Assembly (NCBI GenBank): GCA_948099385.1
Contig: CANUEZ040000199.1
Location: forward strand, 2,986,001-3,050,000
Reading direction: 5' to 3'
Origin: Fasciola hepatica
Lineage: Eukaryota > Platyhelminthes > Trematoda > Plagiorchiida > Fasciolidae
Length of the DNA stretch: 64,000 bases
Shown in pieces: positions 1 through 11,629 of the stretch. The notes below the pieces were generated by a model, which did not search any database, was not told where the DNA came from, and was given only the letters and a program-made list of their open reading frames with translations. The position numbers were made by a program, and so were the translations under genes. The first letter of the stretch is position 1. Every line of letters starts with the position of its first letter.

Positions 1-484
1 GATTTCGCCAATTTTGTGCCACCTGGTGATAAACGAATTCTAATTCACTCCCTTGCAGCCCGCATGCGAATGATCTGCGCGGGTGAGACGGTGACTGAAG
101 AATTAGACATGCTGAAGAAAACGCTACTGGATAACAGGTACCTCGAATGTCTTATGCCCAAGAACGTAGCAGAAAGAGCAACGGGACAGAAGTTAGTGAC
201 CGTTAAGAAGAAACCTATGCATTCAACTCCCTCTGAAAGCAGATGACAAGGGCGAGTTACCAATGGGACGCTTAGAAAAGGCAATCGATCGCACCTTTCT
301 CGCCGCCACAATATGTGCCCGCTTCCCCAGTCGATTAGTGACCCCAACGAATCCAGACGACAAGTTACGAATCCTCGCCTCATACATGCTAACCTATTCG
401 CTTCTTTGCTGGTGTTCGGTAAGCTATAGAGATAGAACAACGCGGCAACTATCACATTGGACCAAAGAGCATAAACCAGCATGA
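1..484 (+). pseudogene. Penelope-like RT C-terminus plus GIY-YIG endonuclease, frameshifted
   Basis: Penelope-like elements encode an RT followed by a GIY-YIG endonuclease. Frame 1 (open to 244) gives the end of the RT, with the segment LAARMRMICAGETVTEELDM that resembles the RT thumb region of these elements. A frameshift around 230-242 moves the reading to frame 2, which continues as LEKAIDRTFLAA and then the GIY-YIG core. The expected YIG-R-TTR motif appears as SYRDRTTRQLS, so the core is mutated. The frame stops at 482-484, well before the usual C-terminus. The frameshift, altered core and early stop mark it as dead. Assignment to Penelope rests on motif order and on the second copy at 21 kb. 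Confidence 0.7.
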
Positions 485-757
485 CTGAAGACCGCAAACG
501 GAAAATCCACCACCAGTACAATTGTGGTGCAATTTGAGGACGGTGACCATCACGTAAAACACGACACTTTCAAAACAGTTCACAGAACAACAACATTTCC
601 CTTCCTATCTTGCTCAACTACGCAACACCAATTTCGATAACTACCCAATCACATTCTAGCACACAGACACTTCATAAATTATGCGTATCTGATCTATGAA
701 CGGAGCTGTATTGGCCACGAGGATGATGTTACCGAAAACGAGCTTATTCGATATATA
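1..757 (+). mobile_element. Penelope-like element PLE-A, 3' part
   Basis: This is the 3' end of a Penelope-like retroelement, entering from beyond the window start. It holds the end of the reverse transcriptase, a GIY-YIG endonuclease segment and about 270 bp of 3' untranslated sequence that stops at a short TATATA run near 752-759. The stretch from about 370 to 750 recurs in reverse orientation at 20888-21296 with only scattered substitutions, which defines the family by copy comparison. Confidence 0.75.
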
Positions 758-1022
758 TAAATTGAGGGTTACCGAGGTCTAAAAAAACTTTGGCGAGACG
801 GTGTTCGGCATGTGAAGACAGATCCTCCTGAATGGGCGGACGAGATCTATTGATCCAACGGCCACAAAGGAGACCTGTTCAACTGCCTGATCCGGCATTC
901 CAGGGGAAACGACCGAACCGCACAGCAGCCCATCGGCTCCTCTGGGAATACCCTGCTGCCTTGCAGTCTGCACTTTGGTGTGTAAGGGCTAGAGGTGCAA
1001 CCTCGAATAAAAAGGCCGAACG

Positions 1023-1922
1023 GTGCTGAGGACATCGCTTCGTACCCTACTCCCGCGACTCTCTATGATTATTCACGGAACCTCAAGCGCTTTTCATGCT
1101 ACGGTGTCCCCGGTAAGCGACGCGCCTCGTGTCCCGGCGGTCGAAGTGATAAGACAACAAGCTGGGATTATTCGCTGCAGGAAAAGAACACACATAGCCT
1201 GTTGGAATGTCAGGACGTTTCTAGATGTCGGCAGTCAGTGCATCACAATGCAAACTCCATATGATTATGACGTAGATATCGCTTGCCTCTCGGAAGTCCG
1301 CCTGCCCAATTCAGGTAGCCGACAAATAAGGGTCCCGGGAGTGGATACATCCTATTGGCTCTATCACAGTAGCCCGAAAGACAACTCCGGTCTCTACGGT
1401 GTCGCGTTTGCTCTGAACAAAGCAGCTAATGATGCAACGATCTCTTTGGAACCAGTCTCATCCAGACTTGCCTTGGCACGTATTAAAAGCTCTCCGCACG
1501 ACTTGACGGTGATTGCGACCTATGCTCCAACCAATTCAGCTGATGACGAAACCAAAGACGAATTCTACAATAATTTTCAGGAGGCAATCAACCGGGTTTC
1601 GAGGCGCGGCGAACTTTCCATCGCAGGAGATTGGAACGCTCGCACAGGTACGGCCGACGAATCCACTCGCCATATTCTCGGGAAATTCGGCCTTGGTCAG
1701 CGCTGCGAGAACGGTGGCCGACTGATTAGTTTAGCCGACATCAACAGAATGGTTGTCTGCAGCACTCGATTTCAACACCCCAAGAAGCACCTACACATAT
1801 GGTACTCCAATGACGGTCACACTGCACACCAACTCGACCACATCCTGGTAAAAGCTCGCCTCGTCTGTGGAGGATTGCCGAGCGTACCGAGGTGCAAAAA
1901 CAAGCAACACAAACGGCTCTGA
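1023..1922 (+). pseudogene. RTE-2a endonuclease domain
   Basis: The domain is of the exonuclease-endonuclease-phosphatase (APE-like) type that nicks the target DNA for target-primed reverse transcription. Visible motifs in order are CWNVRT (metal-binding Asn), SEVR (catalytic Glu), YAPT, GDWNAR and HQLDHILV (the QIDH-type motif). The final SDH motif is found in another frame at about 1918-1930 (GSDHVLL), so a frameshift near 1890 separates the end of the endonuclease from the rest of the polyprotein. The initiator is uncertain: the first ATG in this frame is not supported by a homologue start in the window. Confidence 0.8.
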
Positions 1923-3981
1923 CCATGTCCTTCTACGCGCATGTTTCAAAGTTCATCTGTCTACACGTGCTAAAGTGTCTGCACCCTCTCGGATAAACGT
2001 TGCTGCCCTAGGAAATCCAGAGAAGCGAGAAGCGTTGTCACGCGCAATCACAACCCGACTAACCAACGCAACCAATGCACAAGCAGACGAAGTTTCTGTG
2101 AAAGAGCAGTGGACTCTAATGAAGACGACAATCACGGAAACTACTTGGAGAGTACTCGGGAGAACAAAAAGGTGGACAAAAGATTGGATCTCGGAGAGCA
2201 CGCTCCAGCTGTCAACCAGAGCACAGGAAGCGCGACTGGCAGGTAGTAACGAACGCCGCAGACTGCAACGAGAGGCCACACGCTCCGCCAAGGCTGATCG
2301 CAAAAGATACTGGATAGAAAAAGCTGAAAAAATGGAAACCGCGTCCGGAACTGGTGACTTCGGTAAACTGTTCCGCCTCATTCGCAACGCCTCTAACAGG
2401 TTTTTTAAACAAAATTCCCTTCTTCGTGACACGGCAGGAAACTTAATACCCGAATAGAGTAAGAAAATGGACCGATGGGTGGAACACTTTGGTCAGCTGC
2501 TCAACCGGCCTACGGGCCACCGGACGGACCAACCCATATCAACCCCTACACTCCAGTACGAAAGCAACTGTGACCCGCCCAACACCACGGAAATCACGGA
2601 AATGATAAACAAACTGAAGGATAGAAAGGCTGCTCGGGAAGATGGCATCCCTCCAGAAGTGTGCAAAGCATGTTCACCGTCATCGATTGACAGGTTGTGT
2701 ACACTTTTTGGTTCCATTGGGAGAGAGGAAGCATTTCAACCCGACTAGGGAATGTCCATTCTGCTGCCCATTCCGAAGAAAGGTGATAAATCGGCATGTG
2801 AGAACTACCGAGGGATCAGCCTGATCGACGTGGTCGCAAAGATCTTTGGTTCGTTGTTACTAACCAGTTTTTCCGAGGCAAGAGACCAGCGCACTCGTCC
2901 GAACCAAGGGGGTCTTCACCGTGGCGGAGGCTGTGTTGATCAAATCTTCACACTGCGCCGAGTACTGAGGCACCGCTATAAGCTCCAGCAGCCGACGGTA
3001 ACTTGTTTCATCGACTTCCGGGCAGCTTTTGATTCGGTGAACCGCGAGTCACTTTGGTCCATAATCCAATCCGATTGGATGCCCCATAAGCTTTTAAGGC
3101 TGTTGAGGAGGTACTATTCGACAACTGGTGCTAAATTTCGTATGTACGGTGAAGAGTCCCGCGAGTTCGCACTCACTACCGGAGTTAGGCAGGGCTGTCC
3201 CCTCTCACCGGTGCTGTTCAACTACGCTATTGATTGGACAATGCGACAGACATTACACAACTACCCTGGCGTTCAGCTTAGCCAGGAAATATACATCTCG
3301 GACCTGGAGTTCGTGGATGATATTGTCGTGCTAGGAGACTCCTCCGCTACGCTACAACCAATCCTCGGCCGAATCAATTCCTTTGCGAGGTCCATCGGAC
3401 TTGAAGTAAACTCGACCAAAACAAAAGCTATCACAACCCATCTGGGCCCGACAATTCAACAACTGTCGATGAATGACCAACCAGTCGAATACGTCCCTTC
3501 ATTCAAATACCTAGGCTCAACTTCCGAACGGCCAGGCAAAAGATGAATGGTATTACGGATCGACAGCGCCAGCAGAGCCTTCCTTCAGCTAAGACGAACG
3601 CTGTGGACTCGCAGTGAAATCGGCTTAAGAACCAAAGCTTGTGTTTACCGTGCTGCCATCCGGTCCGTACTCATCTATGGCTGCGAAACCAGGCCACTAC
3701 GAGCTGAGGATACCCGAAGGCTGGACGTTTTCGACCACTGGTGCCTGCGGCAAATCCTCAAAGTCAAGTGGCGCGACAGGGTGTCCAACGACGAGGTAAG
3801 GAGACGATGCTCTCCCCGTCCTCCTCCAACGTCGACGACTTCAGTGGTTCGGCCATACGCTTCGGTGAGCCGAGTCAGAGATAAACAAGCAAACACTCTG
3901 CCTCACTCCCTGCCCTGGTTGGCGTTTCCCCTGGTTGGGCAGCTCAAAATGTGGACCAGTACAATCAGGAAAGACGTATAG
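1867..3981 (+). pseudogene. RTE-2a reverse transcriptase region with three in-frame stops
   Basis: One frame (starts at 1867, 2467, 2752 and 3547) carries the linker and RT and is broken by TAG at 2455-2457, TAG at 2746-2748 and TGA at 3544-3546. RT motifs in order are ILLPIPKKGDKS, ENYRGISLI, CFIDFRAAFDSVNR (catalytic Asp), GVRQGCPLSPVLFNY and LEFVDDIVVLG. The catalytic box reads FVDD where most RTE enzymes have YADD. The same FVDD is seen in the minus-strand copy at 42.1 kb, so it predates this copy. The C-terminal segment with YGCET and VFDHWCLR follows. With stops plus the frameshift, no functional protein is expected. Confidence 0.8.
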
Positions 3982-4144
3982 CTTCTAGGCCTTCGGTCAG
4001 TCTACGGAGCCCGGCGATGGAAAAAGGACTGGATCAAAATCTGTACGGAGCTCGCCTCCGACCGCCGCGCGTGGTCAGCAATGGTTCGTGATATCTACGG
4101 AGCCGATTGACTCTCTCGCAAGACATAGTCCCGTAAATGTGAAA

Positions 4145-4145
<1 letters not shown>

Positions 4146-4197
<52 letters not shown>
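4146..4197. repeat. (TA)n tract
   Basis: About 52 bp of pure TA dinucleotide repeat. It is the 3' terminus of the RTE-2a element on its left and abuts an internally broken RTE-1 copy on its right. Confidence 0.95.
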
Positions 4198-4198
<1 letters not shown>

Positions 4199-5695
4199 CA
4201 TCTGTTGACCTCCACGCGGCTTCTTTCTCTCCCTAGGAGGAATGGAAAACAGGACACGGTAAGGTAGACCTATATTTGCCATACATAACACGTGCCCCAA
4301 CCAACGAAGTCTACTGGGCTGAATACGTTGTGATAGAAAACTCATTGAACTGGTACCGAATACTCCATTTGTCCTCAGCGCTGTCTACTCGATCATTCCA
4401 TCCAATCTTAGCGGTACCACGCAAACATCGATGGTCGAAAACCTCAAGACGACGAATATCTTCAGCACACAGACTCCAAGTCTCGCAACCATACAACAAA
4501 ACTGAATGCACCACGGCACAGTACACACTATCTTTCAACTTCAGTGAAATATCAGGTCGGCGCCACAAGTGCTTCAGTTCAGCGTATGCCGCTTGAGCCT
4601 TGGATATGCGCGTGCTCACCCGTACTAATGTGCTACCATCCGTCGTCACGCTGCTTCCGAGGTAGGTGAAGCGATCGACAATTGCCAGCACCTTACCATC
4701 GAGCATCATGCTCGGAATCGTTGACGTTCAGTCTTGTAACATCACTGTATACTTTGAAGTGGCAAAGTGCATGCCGAATAGAGCTACAGCTCTCGCGAGC
4801 CTATCCAGTGTAGGTTGCGCGTGTTCCGTGGATTCGAACAGGCAGACAACATCGTCTGCGTAATCTAAGTCACACAGCTTCTCACTATTTCCTAGTTCGA
4901 CTTCCATATCCTGGAGATCTCTCAAGACATTCTCCATTATTTCACCCACGACGAAGTTAAACAAGAATGGATAAATTGAACATCCTTGCCGAACATTACT
5001 CGTCGTTTCGAACCGACTGGATAGTTCACCGTAAACCCTTACGTGGTCAGAAGTATGAGAATACAATGACCTCAGTAGATTCACGAACTTCTGGGGCGCC
5101 GTCTGGTTAAATGAATCGAAGGCACTTTTGAAGTTCAGGAAAACCATCATCGTCGGTCGACGGTGTGTGCGACGCGTTTCGAGTTGTTGAGGAAGAGTAA
5201 AAAGCTGTTGTATGCATCCTCGATCTGGGCGGAATCCCGCTTGGTGTTTGCATGCGTTACTCTCGCGTGCCGGTGTAGGACGGTGCAGTAAAATCGAGGC
5301 TAATACCTTGGTGACTGTCGGAATAAGTTAATCCTACGATGATCAGTACAGTCATTGTGTATTCGCTTCTTGAATATGGGTATAATCAATGACTCGCCCC
5401 ATACTAACGTGAGATGTTCCTCGTTCCAAATGTCACGGAGCAAGGTGGTGAGTGATTATATCAATGCACCACCACCCATTTTGAAAAGAACTGGGGGAAG
5501 TTCGTCACGACCAGCCGATTTCCTTCGCTTTAGTAATCAAAGCTCGACTCTACATCTACTTCTGATGACGGCTCAAGCGATACTCCCTAAAGAATCGCAG
5601 TTGTTGATGCCCAGAGTAACCACATTAGTGCGCGGCCAGCTAAACTGATCCCTGAAGTATTGGACCTAATGACCCAGCCTTTGAGTGAATTCCAA
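4198..5695 (-). pseudogene. RTE-1 copy A, defective lineage, RT region
   Basis: Minus-strand fragment of the RTE-1 family covering the RT palm to part of the C-terminal domain. Compared with copy 1 (17318-20831) it lacks about 11 codons between the FDS..T and PQKFVNL segments, has TGA in place of the TGG of the QDW motif (near 4731-4735), and has a frameshift in the C-terminal region. Copies B (14.4-17.1 kb) and C (30.4-31.3 kb) share whichever of these lesions fall in their span. The YADD box is intact (DLDYADDVVCL). The 3' end of the element is missing: the sequence breaks off at the (TA)n tract in the middle of the conserved RGGQQM segment. Confidence 0.85.
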
Positions 5696-5849
5696 AATGT
5701 TACGACACTTGGCCAACATTTGGGGCTAAGTGCCCTCACCGATAGTGCATACTGGAGGCGTCATTTCGCATGATCGGTCTGGATACTTTTTACCGCCTCG
5801 CCTACATCTTCTCTACTGACCAACAGATCATTCTTTCATTCTTAAGCAA

Positions 5850-6150
5850 TTAAGATAAAGACCCGTTGCAGCGGATGGTGATTTTTGTTCACGTTTTACC
5901 CATTTGATTTTTGGAATTAAAAAATGACGCCGGTCCGTCTGTCGAGTCAAACGCTCCTTTTAGATCGAGGATGACTGAATTTGTAGGACGACAATGTGAA
6001 GTATTTCAAACACTTAAAGCAGGGTAACGGTCGGATCAATGCGACTGGTTGGGCCTCTCGTCTCTCGATATTCCTATCACGAAATGCCCTATAGCTAAGT
6101 AACATACACGCCAGAACTTTGGTTACATTGTTTCAAATATCGTCTTCTGA
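5850..6150 (-). pseudogene. Decayed RTE reverse transcriptase fragment
   Basis: The minus strand around 5920-5985 reads RPTNSVILDLKGAFDST, matching RT motif A of the RTE-1/RTE-4 families (FLDLKGAFDS). The flanks are too mutated to follow for long. It is probably a separate, older copy next to RTE-1 copy A rather than a continuation, because copy A already covers the same RT motif region. Confidence 0.5.
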
Positions 6151-6302
6151 CCATTAGTTGTTTTGCTGCATCTACGCTATTTTTGATTCACCAACAAAAA
6201 GCTTTTACTGCGCAGACCAAGCGTGAGTCGTCTGACTGAAATAAGGTTTTGTTATGCATTGGCGACACGTCGTTTGAATTTACTGACGAACTGAATTCTG
6301 AC

Positions 6303-6440
6303 TCATTGGGACCTTATGTGGTTCTCCACTCCAAATTTCATAGTGTGGTTTCCGATTATCCCGAATAGCGCAATAGGCCTTCGTGGCTGTGGGGTATATA
6401 CCCCATTGCGTTCATGTGCAAGCATGTAATAAAAAAGTCA
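6303..6440. repeat. Short dispersed repeat R1, copy 1
   Basis: About 135 bp beginning near GGACCTTATGTGGTTCTCCA, followed by a stretch with a variable AATAG(C/T)GCA(A/G)T core. Related but diverged sequences occur at 10935-11075 and 28185-28300. No coding potential is seen, and the source element is not recognised. Confidence 0.5.
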
Positions 6441-6605
6441 TAAGAATGCCGTGCTGCTGACCACATGACATTCTGAACAGACATGACCACTCACATGACG
6501 ACTCCTCCTAGCAAGACGTCACCACGCAAAGATAAACTGGAGAAAACTTGTAATTTCCAACGTTGAAGCATCAAATGTACTGTTCAACTTCCGTTTTTGT
6601 GGGTC

Positions 6606-7064
6606 CATCATCATCATCATCATCATCGTACGGCGTTAAACAGTAGGGCAAGCACCACTGACCACTGCCTTTCTCAACATGTTGCAAGTTGAATTAGAAA
6701 GTATGAATATACAAGATGTACAGGGAGTGGACTTACACGGGTGGGAAAAGGAAAGAATGCCCTAGTAGCCAGCACACGGAATACACAGTCTAAATGTACA
6801 AACGCACATTGATTAGTCATTTTGATTCGACAGAAAGTGACAACACAATCGCCACTGCTCGCGGTTCGCTGCCATATCCTTCAGTGTCTCCAGCCAACTG
6901 GTAGACGGATCTTTTGGATCCCAACCACGAAGACGTGAAGCACCTACTTTTCCTAAGTCTGCTGTATATTTTCTCATTCCTCGCTGCCACGTGATCTGTT
7001 GTGGGTCCGCTAGGTCACAACTAAATAATTTCGACAGCCAATAAGGGATCAAATTCATTAGCAT
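6606..7064 (-). mobile_element. RTE-1 3'-end fragment
   Basis: A 5'-truncated RTE-1 on the minus strand. It carries the last ~65 codons of the polyprotein (ITWQRGMRKYTADLGKVGAS through FLSNQND), the 3' untranslated region and a terminal ATC/GAT tandem run at 6607-6628 that is the 3' tail. The same tail follows copies 1 and 2. The 5' break is near 7010-7060. Confidence 0.85.
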
Positions 7065-8240
7065 TTGATTAGCTGAACCGGTCGTGACTGGACCGTTCCC
7101 CTTTCATTTAAACCTACCGTTGTGGAAAACTGTTTTACAAACCACACGCATTGACAAAGAATTGAACATCCATGCCAGATTACTACTAACCTGCAAGGTG
7201 CATGTTTGCACAAAAAGTTTACAAAGGACACCGCCTGTGAACGTGTACCAAAGTAGAAGTCAACACCATCTACAAAAAAGAAACGCAGAATTCTGATTTG
7301 CTGAGATAATCATATTGTCAAGATGAGATTTATCGATCAAAAACAGTATAGAGGCGAGTAACAATCAAATGACAATAAGGGAAACAAGTCAGACTGAATC
7401 CACGCGAATCGTGAAGTGTATAATTTGGAAAAATAGACCCCGACCGAAAAAGTTCACGTATCAAACCGCAAAAAATATGAGATCGTAACAGAGTTATGAA
7501 AATGGATCGGCACCAGCATGCTTCGGATTGGCGCTCCTCATGAGCCGATAGTACCCGGGGCCCAATTAATGAAGATACCGATAGAAAGTAAGAAACCCAC
7601 CAGCAATTTGTTTTACGTTGCTACATTCCCTGTGTGCTCCAGCACGTAAGATTGTCTGTTCCAGGTTGATCAGAGTTTTTTTGTGATCTACCTAAAAAAA
7701 ACAAAGGGAAACGAAAGGAACAAGTCAGATGCCTGGTCAAAAAGCCAGAAGCACTTGATGCATCGGCTTCATGCAGGATATGTTGAGAACGATGTCCCGC
7801 CAGATGAAAATCTTAGGATATCTATAATTAGCTTCACTGATAATGAACTGAGTTAGACCAACTGCCGTATTTAAGATAGTTGTGATCACATAAGCACATA
7901 GTGCTTCGATCATGGGTCTAGAAAATCGTGCGAATAATCCCACAGAAAATATGAAGAACAACACAAAGAGGCGGACAAGCTCGTTTTAAACGATTCATAA
8001 TCATGGCTTACATCCCACCTTATAGGAACAACAGTAGGTGAAAAAAACAAAGCTGAAGCAAAAATCGACTGACCAGACTAATGACATGGACGACATCGAT
8101 CAGAGATGCACCTGGGTAGCGCGTGCAAAACTTGGTTTTCTCCAATCTTAATATCAGACCAATTGCCCTACCTCCAGCATTTTTGTTCACTTTACATCGT
8201 TCACGTGATATGTGAATCGATGACATGATTATGAATCAGA
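7065..8240. other. Unassigned DNA
   Basis: No known element or gene was recognised. One minus-strand open stretch (7737 to about 7985, roughly 80 codons, no convincing ATG) has two hydrophobic segments (around LVRLFVLFFIFSVGLF and AYVITTILNTAVGL). It has no clear splice signals and no family I recognise, so I do not call it a gene. Confidence 0.4.
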
Positions 8241-8506
8241 TCCCCAGATGCCTCAGTAAGGTCGGATGTAGGTGTCTCAGGCTCCGAGAGGGCTACTCGT
8301 TTTAAGTGCCTATCAAAATGCTCCCAAATGACCATGTGACTGCTACAGCCTCTGCGGAGGAAGAACTACTCACCGCAGTCTCGCGGCGGAAGAATTCCCA
8401 CTAAGGGGAGAAGACGAAAGCGAATGCCCGGAGCTCTCCACCAGGTTGGCCGACTGACAATCAGTCTAGGAGAGACGGTTTACCTTCGATTCCAAACCAA
8501 GTAAGG

Positions 8507-8871
8507 GTGACGTATGACATGTACAACGCTATGCTCACCGACATCTGTGACGAAGGAGTGCATTTGGCACCTGGGGCGTCTAGTCTCATCCGAAGGGTGA
8601 ATGAACTAAGCAATTTATCACCGGCTCCCAGAGATTCCCAGAACAGGCGAATAAAACGTACAACTATCCATCGGTTCATCTCGACCAACTCAGTTTCCCT
8701 GCAGAACGCGCTTGGCTGGGCAAAAGCCAGAGGAGCTTCCTCGAATAAAAATGCCTCCTCTAAACTGGGCGACCGAATAGCACAATAGCCCACAACGCAA
8801 CAACAAGGGAAGAAACTACTCACAAACTGACGGAAAATCTTTGCACGTGCGCGCAATTCGACCTCTCCCAC
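8507..8871 (+). mobile_element. RTE leader fragment
   Basis: The region 8660-8790 matches the leader found at 900-1040 in RTE-2a and at 26905-27010 on the minus strand. Shared landmarks are CATCGG(C/T)TCATCT, a GCCTTGCAG-like or CCCTGCAG word, and CTCGAATAAAAA. It is a detached 5' leader. Some 600 bp of unassigned DNA separates it from the endonuclease remnant at 9.4 kb, so the two may or may not be one element. Confidence 0.5.
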
Positions 8872-9399
8872 CGCTCACAAAAATTTACTGATCAATCTCC
8901 ATTCACACTGTCCACTGTTCCCCTTTACTAGACACCGCGGGATCCTCGGTCGACTGTGTCTTCTGTAGTACCACTGGTTTCGATTCAGTTTACACAACCT
9001 CTAACCCAGCACTTCCGTGTTCCGGTTTCCGTTGCTACCTTCCGGCATTGTATAGCAAAGGGCGTAAAGAATAGAACTATAGTGATAAAGATCCAAACAA
9101 GTCAAAGCATCAAGCGGAAATCAAGAGGACAAGGAAAGAGTCCGAGTGCAACTACGCCACTGGCTGCGACACCTGGTCATATCACTAAGTGTCTTTAACC
9201 GTTTGGTAGGCAGATCATGTGGACCCCAACCTGGAAGTCTAACACGTCCTACGTAGCCTATTCCACTGGTCAAGGTTATCATACCTTGTTACCACCGGTG
9301 GAAATACTGGCTGCGTTTTCTCTCGACCATCTTCGACTAGGTTTCGAGCTTCACTGAACCCGCTATCGCTGACTGATGCCCTTCTTCGTCCTTGGTGCT

Positions 9400-10655
9400 C
9401 ATGCAAACTAGCCTCGTTCAACGCATGAACCCTGATGTGTATAGGACAACAGGCGGGTTTAACTCGTAAGCTTGAATCCTTTGCCTTCGATGCACGTTGC
9501 AATCAAGAGACTCTCATTCAAGATTCCAGTTCCACCATTCGATTGAGGGCCTAATCAGATCCTTAGGTGAAGTTTCACTCACGCCTTTATGGGGATAGTG
9601 AAACTGCAGCTTCTGGTATTCCCAACGTTGGCATTGCTCTCAGTAAAGGAACTGAGGAGGTACGACTAGAGTGGATTCCAGTCAACGGCCATCTGTGGCA
9701 ATGAAACGTGGAGGTTCAAACGAAATGAGCAGTCGCCAATCCGGTAGATGCAAGCTGTTTGTCGTTTCGACGTATGGACCCAGTGATTGCAACTAAGATG
9801 CAATCGGAGGTAACTTTTACCAAAAAATCTCCAAGACATCTTCTTTAAAGCCGCGCTGATTAGATTCTGGAAGGAGATATGAATGCTACAGTCGGTCGGC
9901 TGTCAACAAATGAAGCGCATTTAGGAGGTCCTTTTGAATTAGATTCAAGTCGCTCTGAAAACAAGGAACGTTTTTTTGGCCCCGTGTTCTGATCACTGCC
10001 CGTTGCACACCATTACGAAAAATCGACTCTCTAATCACCGGTACGCTACGTGGCATCCGCCGTCTTTGAGTCAACGGCGGACCCCAATCGACCACATCGC
10101 TAAACGCCACAAATGGCGGGGCTGCATATAGGAATGTCGCTTAAACTGGAGCACCTCCCCCGCCCACATCTGATTACAACCACTCCTTGGTCCGCATTGA
10201 GCTGTCCATGTAATTTGGTAAACAGTCCAAACGCATGCTGAAACGACAGTTAGACTGCGATAAGCTTTCCGATCCATTCTGCTTAACCATCTTCCGTTAC
10301 GCGCCGGTGGCTGGTCAAGAATGGTTTGCATTCCGTTGGCCTGGTAAGTTGTGCCCTGCTTCGTAGTGCCACAAGACCCTGGGTTTCTGCTGGATCTCTG
10401 GGTCATTTAGAAGCTGAAAGCGAGTGTACCGAAGCACGACTAGCGAACAGACGTGTACTTAAAACCAGTCTTCGTAGGGACTGTGAAATCAGAGATGGAA
10501 CGTGCTGCTGCCACGGGAAATTCCCACGAACTGCTCTGTCTGATCCGAGTCATTCGAAGAAAGCCACTAGGTATGACTGAAACAAACTGTGGAGCTCATG
10601 GTTTGACGATTCATAATCAACAGCGGTGTCCCGAACTCTGGGTAGAACGCTTTCA
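9400..10655 (+). pseudogene. RTE-3 endonuclease remnant, heavily decayed
   Basis: Reading across frames gives recognisable pieces of an RTE endonuclease and linker: QQAGLTRKLESF, LIQDSSSTI, GIPNVGIALSKG, WIPVNGHLW, GGPFELDS and FRSEN-like segments, ending with a linker piece near 10440-10670. The order matches RTE-1 copy 1. Many stops and frameshifts are present. It resembles the minus-strand element at 24.6-27.0 kb more than RTE-1. Confidence 0.6.
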
Positions 10656-10656
10656 C

Positions 10657-10825
10657 ATCCACCATGACGAGACGGCAACTTAGCGTGATGTTTTAGCTTG
10701 CGTGCCTCCATGACCTAAAGGGCTATGCAGGATGGCTTCCTTAAGCCGGAGATACAATCATGTCTGACAGGTCAATTAGTAGAGGCCAGACGAAGTCCAG
10801 TCTCAGAACCAGTTCATGGGCAACA
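10657..10825 (+). mobile_element. Isolated RTE-1 5' UTR fragment
   Basis: This stretch matches the 5' untranslated region of the full-length RTE-1 copy 2 (33164-33330), sharing GACGAGAC, GGATGGCTTCCTTAAGCCGG and a GACAGGTCAAT...GTAGAGG block. Having the 5' end without the 3' end is the reverse of the usual 5' truncation, which suggests a later deletion or rearrangement. Confidence 0.65.
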
Positions 10826-10934
10826 CTGGTCCTAACCCCTGTGCCCCAGGAGAGGATCCTCCAGCAAATAAACACGGAGACAAACAGTTTACCGGTCTGA
10901 AATCATTCATAAGATGAACGTAGGGGTGGAGTAT

Positions 10935-11075
10935 TTGGGGTTTTCTCGATAATGGTTCTCCATTCCAAGTCTCCGGGTCCGATAGCCGGCTATCCCTAAA
11001 AGTGCAGTGGGTATTGGCGGCTATGAGGTGTACACCCCGTATACTATACTAATGCTCCAGCGTGTAATAACATGG
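10935..11075. repeat. Short dispersed repeat R1, copy 2
   Basis: Diverged relative of the repeat at 6303-6440 (shared GGTTCTCCA, AGTGCAGTGGG and a GAGGTGTACACCCC word). DNA from 11076 to about 11630 is not assigned to any element. Confidence 0.45.
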
Positions 11076-11629
11076 GTTATCTCACTTCACTGGGCAGCTA
11101 TCGCCCACCTAAGCTGGGCATGCAGCTCCCGGCCCAGAGGATGCTGCCCCGTCCACGTTCCCCTTGCTCCAATGGGTGCATGGGGCTAAGGATTGAATCC
11201 GAAAAGCGGACTGATAACAAAGCACCAGCGACAACAAGACAGAACGTATGCAACAATCAGGTCTCACGTGACAGACCAGAATACGTTTCTTCGCGGGTTC
11301 TTCGGTCACGTTCCCGTGCTAGGTTAACACCCCCACTGCCTTATGGATCAGAATTTTGTCTCAAAGGCTACGGTTAGGATTCCCAAAGAAAGACCCCTTC
11401 TACGCTGTGGGCAGCTGCGAAGTATAACTCGCCCAGAAACCTTCAGCATTTTTCCTGTAAAGGGCCTCACCAAATTTTCCTCTCTTAATTTAAGATCGAT
11501 ACAAAACGCCACGGTAACTGAGGCTCCGAAGAAAACGGTAGTTCAGGAGTTGGGTATAAATCGAATGCACTCCCAAAGCCTAAGTGTTCAATTTACTTGG
11601 CTGCCTTCAACGACCGCACAATATGCTAA

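Larger units (their letters stand above)
765..4145 (+). mobile_element. RTE-clade retrotransposon, family 2, copy a (degraded)
   Basis: This is a nearly full-length RTE-type non-LTR element. A leader (about 830-1040) is shared with fragments at 8.7 kb and 26.9 kb, followed by an apurinic-type endonuclease, a reverse transcriptase and a short 3' region that ends directly in the (TA)n tract at 4146. A related family-2 copy on the minus strand (41206-44107) also ends in (TA)n at its 3' side, so the (TA)n junction looks characteristic of the family. The 5' boundary is approximate. Confidence 0.8.

Noticed and set aside
11185..11205. tRNA-like TTGAATCC word
   Set aside because: No A box, acceptor stem or anticodon arm can be folded around it; no tRNA gene was found in the window.
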